This document shows positions 25,431 through 38,205 of a DNA stretch of 64,000 nucleotides, piece after piece. The notes below the pieces were generated by a model, which saw nothing but the letters and a program-made list of their open reading frames with translations, searched no databases and was not told the DNA's origin. Position 1 is the stretch's first letter, and each line of letters opens with the position of its first letter. Source of the stretch: Vicia villosa (Eukaryota > Streptophyta > Magnoliopsida > Fabales > Fabaceae); contig NW_026706247.1 in assembly GCF_029867415.1 (NCBI RefSeq), forward strand, positions 62,001-126,000. The letters are read 5' to 3'. The position numbers were made by a program, and so were the translations under genes.

Positions 25431-26732
25431 GGAGGTTTGCTTTTGTTGGAGCATAAGTCTTTGTTCGGCCTTTGTACCTGATATACAAATTAAGGGAACT
25501 CAATTGGTTAATAGTAATTTTAAGATGTTGTCTAGTTTTATGTAATTCGTGTGACATCTTGGTATCTTTTGACCATAGTATGCATTGGTCTTCTATTGAG
25601 AGTTTTAACTCTTCGATAGGATATATGTTTTTCCGACCCTCCTGCATATTTTTTGAGTTTAGAAATAGAGGGGCGCCTCCTGCCCACGCAGGAGAAATGA
25701 GCGCCACCTTTTATTTAAAGTAGATTTTTAAGATCTCTTTAAAAGAATTACAAACAGCAGAAACATTTCCTCGCCTTATCCAACGATAAAAATAATTATT
25801 TAAAACATAAACTTGCATATGTTCAGTCTCTTGGTTGGTGCCTTGCTGCATTTGATTCCTTTGTGTAACGACTCGGTTTATAATTCATCTTATATTCCTT
25901 GTAAACCTGTCATGTTATCTACATGTTTGTCAGCTCAACTCCGCAAACCTGCTTGCTCGTTGAATTTAAGACATGAGTTTAGCTTTAGAACTTTTTAATT
26001 GACTCTAACACAACATGAGCATATTCATTATTATTTATCTTGCTTCCTTCAGAGTAATTTAAAAAGTTAAGATTCTTGTGTAATTGTCTATATAACATTG
26101 AAACGATAACCATAAAGCAGAGGTTTTTCATTAAAAAGGCCAAAACTTAAATGATAACATTAAGTTATAAGTGGTTCTAGATGATCGGATGAAAATAAAC
26201 GTATCTTGATTATGAAACAGTAGTAGTAACAAAATGTCCAATACACCACATTGAATAATATCATATGGACAAAGGAGAAGTCAGGTAATTATATCCACAT
26301 CCTTATCTAAAAACTATGATATAGTAACAGTTTAATTCCAATTATGCTCTTTTATGTTGTTACACTACCACTACATTTAGCTGGCCTTATGGGGTCACTC
26401 ACTCCTATAGTGTAGAACAAATTGTATCTGAATGTTTTCAAAGTAGCAGAAAAAGGAAAACCTGAAAGTCATTATAAACAACAGTGGTTTATAGAGTGAC
26501 AGCATAGGATTTCATACTTCAAATGAAGACATGAGTGCCGAGTTCACGAGATCTAAACGCCTTGAATTCAGATTCAATTGATGCTTCTAGTGACCGCGTA
26601 TTTGGGTTCCGATTCAACATGTTTTGAGCGAAAAAAGACGTTTGCAGTGGCTCCACACAATTGCAAATTCGTTAGATGACGATGTAGACCTACTAAGTTG
26701 ATCCACAACGCTCAGATTCAGGCATCATACAA
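25431..26732. other. Intergenic DNA, no gene seen
   Basis: No domain-bearing ORF. A short GC-rich inverted repeat (GGCGCCTCCTGC ... GCAGGAG ... GCGCC, about 25670-25705) stands out from the AT-rich surroundings but has no assigned role. Confidence 0.5.
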
Positions 26733-26741
26733 AATATTTTA

Positions 26742-26928
26742 GGGTTAAATAAGTTTTTCGTCCCTCTAAATATTTGAGTTTTCATTTTTAGTCCCTAAAA
26801 AAATTTCCTTCAACTTTTCATCCCTTAAAAATTTTCCGTCTCAATTATTAGTCCCTGACGTCAGATTCCACTAACGGTTGCTTATGTGGCAGCCTACGTG
26901 TAATTAATTTTTGTTTTTCTTTTTAATT
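26742..26928 (+). repeat. MULE left TIR
   Basis: Inverted partner of 31952-32138. It includes GTCCCTGACGTCAGATTCCA and GGCAGCCTACGTG. Such TIRs usually hold the promoters for MULE genes; that is inferred from the family. Confidence 0.93.
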
Positions 26929-27305
26929 TTTTGTATTAAATTAGCTTAGGTGGTATTTAGTGGTCCTTCTACATTCAGAATCCCTAATTCTACGTTCAAA
27001 ATCCCTAATCCAAAAAACATTTCAGAATCCCTAATAGAAAGGTGTGGTCCCTTCTGTTCCCTTCAATCCCTCAGCGCGCCTCTGTGGTCCCTCCATTGAC
27101 GAAGATTACGCAGCTTGTTGCGGTCCCAAGAACGACAAGGTAAGGCCCACTTCATTTTGTTTATTCTCTGCAGTACTGATAGTATATCTTTAGTAATAAT
27201 AGTAATAGAAAACGCTTCCAACTGTATTACGTACCTGAAAGCTAGGGTTTATGAGATTTCTTAAAAACTGAACCTACCTTTGTTTTTTCTTGAAACGTGT
27301 AGGAA

Positions 27306-30300
27306 ATGAGTTTATTTAAGGTGGTCTTCTATACGAAAGGTTCTTTTGTAAAGGATGAAGGGTTAACATATGAAGGGGGGACGTTTATGCTGTTAGTGGT
27401 CAAGACCCAGATTATTGGTCATATTTTGAAGCAGTTGACTTGATTAAGGACATGGATTCTTCATTTAAAATCGAAGATGTTAAGATATGGTGGAAGACAG
27501 AAAAGGAAAGTCTTGGAAATGATCTTAAACCATTTGATAATGATGTTGATGCAAGTAAGTTAGCTGTGTGTGCTGAGGAGAATAAGTGTGATGTCGAGAT
27601 ATATGTAGAGACAAGATTACCTGGTAGTGAGAAGACTTTCATGGAGAGGTTAATAGGGAAAGAAAAAGGCCATGTTGTTGATGAGGAAATTGAAGAGGTT
27701 AATAGTGAATCATCTGAGGACTCATTGAATGACATACACTTTGAAGACAGTGAAGAGGAGAGAATGCATGATTTTGATGATCTCATTGGTGAAGGTCCAA
27801 GTCATGTGGAGAAGAGGGGAAGAGCTGGGAATGATGATGCTGGTAATGGTGTTGGTGATGAGACAAGTAATGTGCATGATCCTGTTAGTGCTGGGATAAG
27901 TAATGTGCCTGATCCTGTTGGTGCTGGGAGCAGTCAAGGTATTAAGAAGGGTTTGATTACTGATGAGATGGATAGGGAACATGTAATTGATGATGGTTAC
28001 ATGACTGATGATATTGACAGTGGGGCAGATGATGATAGTGCTTATGAGAGGCCACCAGTGATCAGATTTAATGAAGGTGAAAAACTAAGAAAAGAGTTCC
28101 AATTCAAGGTGGGAATGAAGTTTGCTTCTCTAAAGCAATTTAAGAAGGCTGTGCTTGAACACAATGTGTTGAATGGTAGGGAGGTGAGGTTTGCCAAAAA
28201 TGATTTAGCAAGGTGTAGGGTTGTTTGTAAGGACAAAAAAAAATGTGACTACACAGTCCTATGCAGTAGGGTTCTGAGAACAACAATATATAGGATCAAA
28301 ACTCTATATGCAAAGCACAAATGTGGTAGAACGTTCTTTAACAAGAATGCTAATGTTGATTGGGTCTCTAGAGTTATTGTTGACAAATTAAAGAACAACT
28401 CAGGTATGAAATTGAATGAAGTTGTGGCTGATGTAAGACTTAGGTATTCTACTGAAATTACTGGGTGTATGGATTTTAAGGCCAGGCAGCTAGCTAGAAA
28501 GGTTGTTGAAGGAGACTCAGCCAAGCAATACAGTATGCTTTGGTCTTATGGAGCTGAATTGAGGAGGGCATCAGTAGGAAATACATTTAAGCTGAATATT
28601 TCTAGAACACCTCCAAAGTTTGAAAGATGCTACATGTGTTTTGATGGAACTAAGAAAGCATTGAAGGTTGGATGCAGACCATTCATAGGGTTAGATGGAT
28701 GTCACCTCAAAAACAAATATGGTGGGATCTTGCTGATTGCTGTTAGTAGGGATGCAAATGACCAATACCTTCCTCTTGCCTTTGGAGTTGTGGAGACTGA
28801 AACTAGAGACTCTTGGAGTTGGTTTGTTAAGTTACTTCTTGAGGATATTGGCCATGAAAACAGGTGGTGCTTTATGTCTGACCAGCAGAAGGTATTTGTA
28901 CATTAGTCATGTTTCTTTATTTCTGTTAGTACCTCATTACTGTTTCTCTATTTCTGATCTAATGTTAATTGTGTAGGGACTTGTAAGTGTATTTGAGGAA
29001 GAGTACCCTGAGTTTGAACACAGATTTTGCTTGAGGCATTTATATGCCAACTTTAAGAAGAAGTATGGAGGTGGTACACTATACAGAGATCTCATCATGG
29101 CTGCAGCAAAGGCCACCTATTTTGAAGCACATGAGGAGAAAATGAACCAGATTAAGGAGGTTAGTTTAGATGCTTATGATTGGTTAAATGCTATACCCAA
29201 ACATAAGTGGTGTAAGCATGCATTTCCATTTCACTCTAAGTGTGATGTTCTGATGAACAACCTAAGTGAATCCTTTAATGCAATAATTTTAATGCAAAGA
29301 GATAAACCTATTATCACCATGTTTGAGTGGATTAGGAACTATCTCATGGGGATATTTGCCACTCTTAGGGAGAAAGTAGAAAATTACAAGGGAGAGATCA
29401 TGTCAAAACCCCTTAGAAGGTTAGATAGGGAGATAGAAAAAAGTGAAAATTGGTTACCAACCTATGCTGGTAGATTAACCTTTCAGGTCACACATGTTAT
29501 GTTCACAGATATCTTTGTTGTAGATTTATCAAAAAATACTTGTTCTTGTAACTTTTGGGATTTGGTTGGTATCCCTTGTAGACATGCAGTTGCAGCCATA
29601 AATAGGAAAGTTGATGATCCCATTAAGTATGTCCACAAATGTTATCATAGGGATACTTATTTGGCATGCTACAATGAAGTTATCACCCCTATTAATGGCC
29701 AAAATAAATGGCCAAGGACTTCTGACCCAAAAATTTTGCCACCTAGTTTTAAGAGAGGTCCAGGTAGACCCAAGAAACTCAGAAGAAGAGAGCCAGATGA
29801 AGCTTCTCAAAACAAATGGCAAAGGACAAATACAAGTCACAGGTGTAAGACTTGCTTTGAGTATGGACACAACAAAAGGACTTGTAAGAAAAATAAACAA
29901 CTATCATGTGTTGAAGGAGAAGTGCCAAGAACTGTTGCAGCCACCCAAGGTAGTCAAACTCAAACTGCAACAATGGAGACAACATCAAAAAAAAGGGTTT
30001 GTATCTCAAATTGTCATTATACCATATCTTTTTTAATGTCATTAGGCTATATTTCTGATTTAATTGGGATGGTTGCAGGGTGTGCCAAAGGGAACAACTA
30101 AAAAAGGAGTCCAGTAAAAGAAAAGTAAGAAGACTAATGTTGCTGCAAATACTGAGTCCCAGCCCCAGCCTGATGTTGATGCTAACAATGTGCCCCAGCC
30201 TGATGTTGCTGCTAGTAATGTGCCCCAGCCTGATGTTGCTGCAAACAATGTGCCTGAGCCAGATGTTGCTGCAAGTACTGAGACCCAGCCTGATGTTGAT

Positions 30301-30948
30301 GCTAACAATGTGCCCCAGCCTGCAAGTAATGTGCCCCAACCAAATGCACAACCTGAGGTAACAAGTACACAATCTTCTGCTGAAGCCATGACAATGTATT
30401 GTGGTATAGACCCTGATGAGCTTGAAGCATTATTGAATGATGATGAAATCTTGGATATTCAACCATTGAGTGTTGATGCAAGTCCTGTGAAGTCAAATAG
30501 GTCTGGCCCCAAAACTTCTGGCCCCAAAACTTCTGGTCCCAAAACTTTTATAGGCAAATGTCCTAAGGAACCAAAACCTACTGTCAAAAGCTTTAAGGTT
30601 CCAAGGCCTAAGTCACCAGCTCCTACTGCCAAAACTGTGGAATCTGATCTTGTAAGTTTGTTCATCATGCTGCTTTTAAATGCCAAGTGTATTTTCATTG
30701 CTAATGCTAATTATCTTCTGTAATGACAGGTGAAAGCAATGATATCACCAAGGAAAAAGACCACTGTTGTTACATCTCCTACAAGAAAAAGTGACAGGCT
30801 TAATACATTAAGGACAAAAAACATAATGGGGCCTGGAAGGGATGCAGAGGAACCACTTGTAATTCCTGAAGATGATGAAGAAGAAAGTGTTGGCAGTGCT
30901 ATAGGGTCAAGCAAGTGGGATGACATCCAAAGGAACATGACTCAATGA
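27306..30948 (+). pseudogene. MULE transposase (PB1, MULE, SWIM, CCHC), nearly intact
   Basis: Exons are 27306-28891, 28977-29996, 30079-30651 and 30730-30948, with GT-AG introns and phase-0 joins. A likely 5'-UTR intron ends at about 27302. Domains in order: PB1-like N-terminus (MSLFKVVFYTKGSFVKDEGL, then after a shift YAVSGQDPDYWSYFEAVDLI); acidic linker; MULE core with FIGLDGCHLK, CFMSDQQKGL, EHRFCLRHLYANF and NNLSESFNA; SWIM finger CSCNFWDLVGIPCRHAV; AT-hook-like KRGPGRPKK; zinc knuckle CKTCFEYGHNKRTCKK; and a tail of repeated NVPQPDVAA units. Defects are a one-nucleotide loss near 27384 and an in-frame TAA at 30115-30117. The tail stays open for over 260 codons after that TAA, so both lesions look young. 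Transposase would act in the nucleus on the TIRs. Confidence 0.88.
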
Positions 30949-31354
30949 AGACCTATTATCATTATGTATTTTGATTGAAACTTATAAGCAGTGCTATTTT
31001 GATTATGTACTTTGTTTTGGTAGCTGTATTATTATGTACTATGCAAGAAATGTAATGGAGCTCTACTTTTTGGTACTTTGCAACTACTATAATGGAGCTC
31101 CACTTTCTATGTAATTTGCAACTTAAGTAATGGTATCCTTATGTTACATTCATGTTATCCTTGTATTCTACCAATTTACCAATTATAATTAAATCTTGCT
31201 ATCAATTTACCAATTTGCCAATTTTGATCACTAATGATTTTTAAGAGTAAATTATGCAGAACATAACAATCTCAGTTCATTGAAAATCAACTTAACATTA
31301 CAACACTACCACCATCACAAATGACATTACAAAGTTAATGAGATAAGACATAAT

Positions 31355-31741
31355 TCAGCAACTAGAGTTCATAACAAGATACACATTTAGGATAAGGGAC
31401 ACAACAAGACAAAAGATCTTCAATCTTCCACGAAATTTCTCTGTTTTCAACTTCATCTTCAAGTTCTTGCTCTTCTTCCTTGATTCTTCATACAAGAACT
31501 TCATATGATTCACTGCCATGGCTGATGATTCACTGTTCATCGAATCTGCACCTTCAGTTCCAACATGGTCTACAAAATCATCATCCCATATGAAGAGATC
31601 ACACGTTTCTGCACTCCTCCAATTAGGGCATCTCCAAAACAACCTACCCTTGTTTGGTCCATTCTTGTAGAGATATGACACCATACGAACATGACAACCA
31701 CAAAACTTCCCAACACCAGATTTCACCGAAGCAGTTGACAT
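31355..31741 (-). CDS. GRF zinc finger protein with C-terminal TM helix (MULE accessory ORF)
   Basis: The 128-residue ORF is read from MSTASVKSGVGKF; an upstream in-frame ATG at 31873 would add 44 hydrophobic residues and is less likely. A GRF-type zinc finger occupies residues of about 14-60 (FCGCHVRMVSYLY, GRLFWRCPNWRS, TCDLFIWDDD). A Lys-rich helical stretch (YEESRKKSKNLKMKLKTEKF) follows, then a terminal membrane-spanning segment (IFCLVVSLILNVYLVM). It lies inside the MULE, convergent with the transposase, with its start about 210 bp from the right TIR. GRF fingers bind single-stranded nucleic acid in other proteins. Here the role is unknown: a captured host gene or an accessory factor analogous in position to the second gene of MuDR are both possible. 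Confidence 0.8.
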   Translation of the reverse strand: MSTASVKSGVGKFCGCHVRMVSYLYKNGPNKGRLFWRCPNWRSAETCDLFIWDDDFVDHVGTEGADSMNSESSAMAVNHMKFLYEESRKKSKNLKMKLKTEKFRGRLKIFCLVVSLILNVYLVMNSSC

Positions 31742-31951
31742 GATGGAGAGCAGAATGAGAAGGAGATCAAAAGGATGAAAAAAACAAGCAAATGAAAAGA
31801 TGGGGGACACGATTTTAGTAGATAGGAGATGAGGAAGGAGAGGTAGAAGAATAACGTGAAGAAGAACATACAAATTTGTGAAATTAGGGCAACTGGTGAA
31901 ATTAGGAATCGCTTTATAAACTAACCTACTAATGCCACGGTGTCATTGCAT

Positions 31952-32138
31952 AATTAAAAAGAAAAACAAAAATTAATTACACGTAGGCTGCCACATAAGC
32001 AACCGTTAGTGGAATCTGACGTCAGGGACTAATAATTGAGACGGAAAATTTTTAAGGGATGAAAAGTTGAAGGAAATTTTTTGAGGAACTAAAAATGAAA
32101 TCTCAAATATTTAGAGGAACGAAAAACTTATTTAACCC
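31952..32138 (-). repeat. MULE right TIR
   Basis: Inverted partner of 26742-26928 with a few substitutions near the outer end. It ends ...AACTTATTTAACCC directly before the 9-bp TSD. It lies upstream of the minus-strand GRF gene and may drive it. Confidence 0.93.
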
Positions 32139-32147
32139 AATATTTTA

Positions 32148-34555
32148 AGCTCTGTGAAACACATCCCATGACAAAAAGATGTCTCTTTCAATTGATTTCG
32201 AAATAAGTTTATGAGATGTTCAAGAGAAATTGCAAAAATAACTTATCTTTTAATGACGATATAAAATTTACCGTGAAATTTGATAAACAAACACTAGTCT
32301 TTCAAATAGGTTACTTGTAGGATCAACTAGATTGATCCTAGAACACATGTGCTAAGAGTTTGTTGAATTGTTATGTAGTTTTCAGTGCAAATGACAAGAA
32401 TTTTGATTGGGTCGAAATTCCCATGACCACTAAAGGTGTAAATGTAAATGCGAGGTAGAAAAGTAAAGAGTATCTGACAGAAAATAAAGAATACAAGTAA
32501 TCTTAATGAAAAAAGAACTTGCATAAATTTAAAGCGGTGTTTGAGTTTTTTTTTAGTAATTGCAACACACAAAATCCTATTCTAAGAACTCCTATTTATA
32601 CTAGAATAAAAATAACTGAAAATCCTACTCTAAGAACTCCTATTTATACTAGAATAAAAATAACTGTAATGAATATTATTTTCTCCATGGAGTGACACAT
32701 TCTCACTTGCATTTGTTTCTCCCAAAATTTGGCTTCCACGCGTCTTTCAAGAATAGATAAGGCGGAAAAACAGTTACTCAAACTTGTTTCAAATAATTCT
32801 TGGTTAAAAGTAGCATATCTCTTTCAAAATATTCTAAGTTCCAACATCGTCTTGAAGATATAAACATCTCGACATCAAACTTCATGTCAAAATCTTCTTC
32901 CCAACTTTTCTAGTTGAAAAACTTTGCCAATTTCACCTAATTTTTCTAGAAATATTTTCAACCCTTCTCGCTCTATCAAATTTATATTAAAGTGGATTTT
33001 TCCAGCTAACACATAGGCATTGTGATTAGCCTTTGGTTCTGATTGGGATGAGCATATCGATGATCGCACATATTGTTAGCTACCATCAAGATCAGAAGCT
33101 TTGTCTATGACATCAACTCGCTGGGTACTCTTAGGATGAAGATCCAAGTCCTGCTCTAACCCGCAATAGAGAAGGTAAGAGAATTTCCTACATCTCAGAG
33201 TGAAATACCTTCGTACTCAATCCAACTTTTCCAATCTTGCGTTTGAAGAACACAACGGGCGACTCGACATTGTAAATACATGGCCGAATTATACATTATG
33301 AAAGCTCCATGACACAAATTACTGCTCTTAGCCATCATTGTTTTCTGAATCTAAGTCGCCATTGGTAATAATCAGTAGAAGACCTTCCTCGCTTCATTCT
33401 GAGACCTTCATCTTCTTCTATAATTTCTTTCGGTGAAGTCCATAGATGTTGCCTTTATCTGAAATTTAGTACCACATCGCCTCTCTGCGTGGATCTCGCC
33501 CGAATTGGTTACAATTGCGACAGATCAAAACATGACTGAATCTTTCGTTGGGAGAATGACCTCATTAATGATCCAAAGTCTGACTGTCTAGAACGTTATT
33601 TCGAAGTGGTCAAGTGAGAGATGTTAGAAATGATAAGTGGTTTTCGTGGAAGTTGATAAGACGACTCTCTGTCCAATTTTACGATGGGAAGCATTTGCTA
33701 ATTTTGTTTCTGGCCATTCATGGCAGCAACGTTAACTTAAGTCAATCGAAAAACATGATCTTTCAGAGAGTGTGCATATGTGTTAAGAGTATGTTGAGAA
33801 AATCTTGACGCTCGAGATAGTTTTACTGAGCCCCACGATAGGCGCCAAATATTCATGCAAAGAACATCAATTGGTTAATCTCCCTAATACGGGTCAGGAG
33901 GGATAAAAAATGCATTGGGATTTTGGTTTTTTTTTAGGGGAGCGATGAAGGGCCACCATTGTTGTTGATCCCAAGATTTCACTTGTCTATCTTTGCTCCT
34001 TTCTTCTATTCATTGACCAACCCCGCCCCTTTTTACGTTGTTGTCCTCTATATATTGCCCTTGCATAAACCTGATTTCCGTGTGTTTTTATGGTCTTTAA
34101 ATTGGTGTATGGATTAATATGTTACTTTACCAATGGACTTAATGTTGTAACAATCAGTGATTTTGTAACGGCCAAATGTCACTAGACTTCCCGTCTCGGG
34201 CTAGGTGCACAAAGTTCTAGGACATATATATCAACCTGGGTTTAGACTCTTAAAGCATCTCTTTCTCTCCTAAAATATAAAAGAGGATTAAATGTTAACT
34301 ATTATATTAGATAAGTGATTGTGATGAAGTTACGTGCAAGCATAGACAATAAATATTCATTTAAACCACTTTATTTAATCCGATGATTAACATTTAATCC
34401 TCTTATCTCTTATTGTATATATATATATAGGGTCGTCTCATAAAATTTAGAGGCCCTATTCTAATTTTTAAAATTAGGCCTAATAAAAAATATATTTTAT
34501 TACTATTATAAATAATATTAAAAATAAAAAATTTAAATTATTAATGAGGTTAAAT
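32148..34555. other. Intergenic DNA, no gene recognised
   Basis: Contains a 46-49 bp tandem duplication (AATCCTA(T/C)TCTAAGAACT..., 32571-32663). Several short ORFs (32887-33069, 33614-33808) have no recognisable domain. Part of 33050-34000 has higher GC and may be old retroelement sequence, but I could not assign it. Confidence 0.45.
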
Positions 34556-34717
34556 GTAGTGCACTGAAAGTATAAACTAGTTTTACACCATCATCCGAAA
34601 GAATTATAACATTCTATCATGTCATATCAGTATTTTTAAATTAAAAGTGTGACATGGTTGAATACACAGGTCTGATTAGTTGACGGTGTAAAATTATTTT
34701 ACACTAGTAGTGCATAC
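34556..34717. mobile_element. Short MITE
   Basis: Left end AGTGCACTGAAAGTATAAAC then TAGTTTTACACCATC. Right end inverted: GACGGTGTAAAATTATTTTA then CACTAGTAGTGCAT. A 160-bp unit with inverted ends and no coding capacity. TSD not securely defined. Confidence 0.6.
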
Positions 34718-34837
34718 TTTTTGTTTTCTCATTATTAATAATATTTTAACAATATATTAATTGTGCATCTTTAATTATTTATTTATATTCTAAAATTTAT
34801 TTTTAAATATTTTAAGGTTAAATGTGGGCTAATTAGG

Positions 34838-35590
34838 GGTGTTCAAAACCAAATCGGCTCAATAGAAAATCGCAAAACCGAACTAAACCAAACCGAAACC
34901 GCAAAAAAATGTATTTGGTTCGGATGTGTTTGGGTCATTTTTTAACAAACTGCATGGTTCGGTTTGGTTTGCAGTTTGTATTTAACAAACCGAACCAAAC
35001 TCAACCCAACCGCATTACGTTACAACCTCCCAAACTTCGATTAACTTATATCCAACCCAAACTCAAACCTTTTATGCCCTACCCTTACGATTGCAAATGA
35101 TTTTCTCTTCCTCACACTTAAGGTTTTAGTTTAAGTCTTCTCAAATCTCTCCTAATGTATTGCACTTTCTTCTCATCTTCCTTTTTAAATACATATCACA
35201 TATTCTTTTTCTAGTCTTTTATCTCTTAAGTTCTTTATTTTTCTTCTTGTTATTTTTATTCTACTGTTCTCTCTTTCAATTATGTTTTTAATATTCATCT
35301 TCTTATCTAATTGCATCTCTTTTGCCCTCTCTTTTTCATCTTCTCTAATATTTCATCTCCTCTTTTTTTCTGTTTCATTATAATGTTTTTTATATTATTT
35401 TATGCTACTATTTTATCCAAATATGATGAATTTTGTTGTTATTTGAAAACGCATAAATGACTAAATACAAAGTTATGTTGTCATCAATATGTGTATGTAT
35501 GGCTCAATAAATTTTTGTAAAAAAAATAAAAATCAATCGAACCAATCCAAACCGCATTGGTTTGGTTGGTATTCATGTTCGGATAAAATA
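34838..35590. mobile_element. hAT-like MITE remnant (GGTTCGGTTTGG repeats)
   Basis: Begins TAGGGGTGTTCAAAACCAAA, a hAT-type terminus. It carries many inverted copies of GGTTTGGTT/AACCAAACC near both ends (34870-35020 and 35530-35575). The right terminus is eroded where it meets the TA microsatellite. Confidence 0.5.
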
Positions 35591-35628
35591 TTTTACTTTG
35601 TTGTTTCTTCTTCAAACATCACGTAATG

Positions 35629-36779
<1,151 letters not shown>

Positions 36780-37480
36780 TAGGAAATTTTTTATTTTTGC
36801 AAGTTCTACCATTGTGACTATTTTAAATAAAATACATTATTGATTTATTAAAAATATTTAATTTGATTAAAAATATTAGAAAATATGAATTATGACTATA
36901 TTTTAGTTTTTTTAGGCTTAATTGCAACTTTGGTCCCTCTATTATCAATTTTTTCGGGTTTTGGTCTCCTTATTTTAAATTCCGGAATTTTAGTCTCTTT
37001 ATTTTAGTTTTTTAAGGATTTTGGTTCCTTTGCAATTCCGAAGACAATTTTTAATGAAATAGAACTCACATTGATGACAGGTTCAACATAAATCTTAAAT
37101 AAAATTAGTTTTTTTTAACAGTTTACTGCTGAACTAGCACTGACACGTCATCAATGTGAGCGTCACTTCATTTAAAATTGCCTTCGGATTTGCAGGGACC
37201 AAAATCCTCAAAAAAACTAAAATATAGGGACTAAAATTCCGGATTTTAAAATAGGGGATCAAAATATAAAAAAAGATAATAGGGGACTCTAATTTATTTA
37301 TTTGCAATTTCTGAAATTTATGATATGATTCTCCTTTTTATGAAATTTTTAAGTATCAAGTATATTGGAAAAAATTCAATAAGATGTTCTTTATATGGAA
37401 GTATTAAGTATATTGGAAAAAATTCAATAAAATGTTTATATGAATAATTAAATATGAAGCACTACTTAAATCAGCTGGAC
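36780..37480. repeat. Segment duplicated at 53140-53600
   Basis: TTTTTGCAAGTTCTACCATT, GTGACTATTTTAAATAAAAT, ATTTGCAATTTCTG and AAGTATATTGGAAAAAATTC recur in order at 53148-53590. The copy here contains an extra insertion at about 36917-37290 that the other copy lacks. Confidence 0.85.
36917..37290. mobile_element. MITE with GGTCCCT inverted ends, right end eroded
   Basis: Left end GGCTTAATTGCAACTTTGGT then CCCTCTATT. The interior carries inverted pairs (TTCCGGAATTTTAGTC... and GACTAAAATTCCGGA; GACACGTCATCAATGTGAG near the centre). The paralogous segment at about 53265 runs straight through without it, so this is an insertion. The right terminus has lost the expected complement, so no TSD can be given. 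Confidence 0.65.
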
Positions 37481-37671
37481 CAACAGATTCCTTAACTCAG
37501 CTAACAAGTGTCAACTGAGCTACTCAACCCACCTCATAATAAAAATAATTAGTCATGATTCAAACTCAATCTCTACGAAATAAATCATTGTTCGTAAGAG
37601 TTCATTAATTAGTTTAACACAAACAATTTTGATTATACATTTTTTAATTCCTGAATGTAAAATGAATGATC

Positions 37672-38205
37672 GTAAAACTATAGTTCAAATTGATATCAAT
37701 GTATTCATTATTGAGAATCATAAACAAGTATTTGTAGACACAATGATACAAATACATTATTTAAGAATGTAGTTATCGGAAAATTAGTGATCACAACAAC
37801 ATTGATCTCCGATACAAGTTCCACCTAAATCATAGTGTCTATCTATACAAAATTTGAAACAAGTTGGATCGTCATTTGGACATGGACCTTTGGTAGTGCA
37901 AAATTTATCATGGGCATCAACACCTGTTACTCCTGTGCAAATCAAATGAACCATTAGAAGCAATACAAGAATAATAGCTAAAGAAAAAAAATTCTAAAAT
38001 TCTATAACATTTTAAAATAAAATTGATTTATGGAAGTAATTTGTTACCTGAGATTATGACCAAAGCAATGCAAAAAACTGATAACATATGGATGCTAGTA
38101 GTCATTTTGGAAGTGTGATAAGCATTGCTTTGCTAGAGGATATTTATAAGAAGGCTGGGGAATTAAATCAAATAAAAATAAAAATAAAAGAAATGGGTCA
38201 AGTTC
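37672..38205. repeat. Segmental duplicate B of the DEFL 2/3 pair
   Basis: Partner of 23558-24110, covering the gene, its promoter and about 100 bp of downstream sequence. Confidence 0.85.
37784..38105 (-). CDS. Defensin-like secreted cysteine-rich peptide, copy 3
   Basis: Exons 38048-38105 and 37784-37932 on the minus strand, with a 115-nt phase-1 GT-AG intron, encode 68 residues. Exon 1 gives the signal peptide MTTSIHMLSVFCIALVIIS. The mature part has eight cysteines, C-X5-C-X6-C-X3-C-X10-C-X4-CCC, ending CCCDH. A TATA box TATAAATA lies at 38141-38148 (minus strand), 36 nt before the ATG. Closest relative in the window is copy 2 (23675-24005), from the same segmental duplication; unlike copy 2, its exon junction is in frame. 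Likely a secreted DEFL/LCR-type peptide of unknown target. Confidence 0.85.

Larger units (their letters stand above)
26742..32138 (+). mobile_element. Structurally complete MULE, two-gene type
   Basis: A 5,397-bp element with 187-bp terminal inverted repeats (26742-26928 and 31952-32138) that differ at only about five positions by eye. Termini begin GGGTTAAATAAGTTTTTCGT. Exact 9-bp duplications AATATTTTA flank it (26733-26741 and 32139-32147), the hallmark size for Mutator-like elements. It carries a multi-exon MURA-type transposase on the plus strand and a convergent GRF-zinc-finger ORF on the minus strand. The high TIR similarity suggests recent movement, but the transposase has one frameshift and one premature stop. 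Confidence 0.93.

Noticed and set aside
27412..28524. Minus-strand ORFs opposite the MULE transposase
   Set aside because: Shadows of a clearly coding plus strand.
33614..33808. Plus-strand 64-codon ORF
   Set aside because: No domain, no splice context and no similarity recognised.
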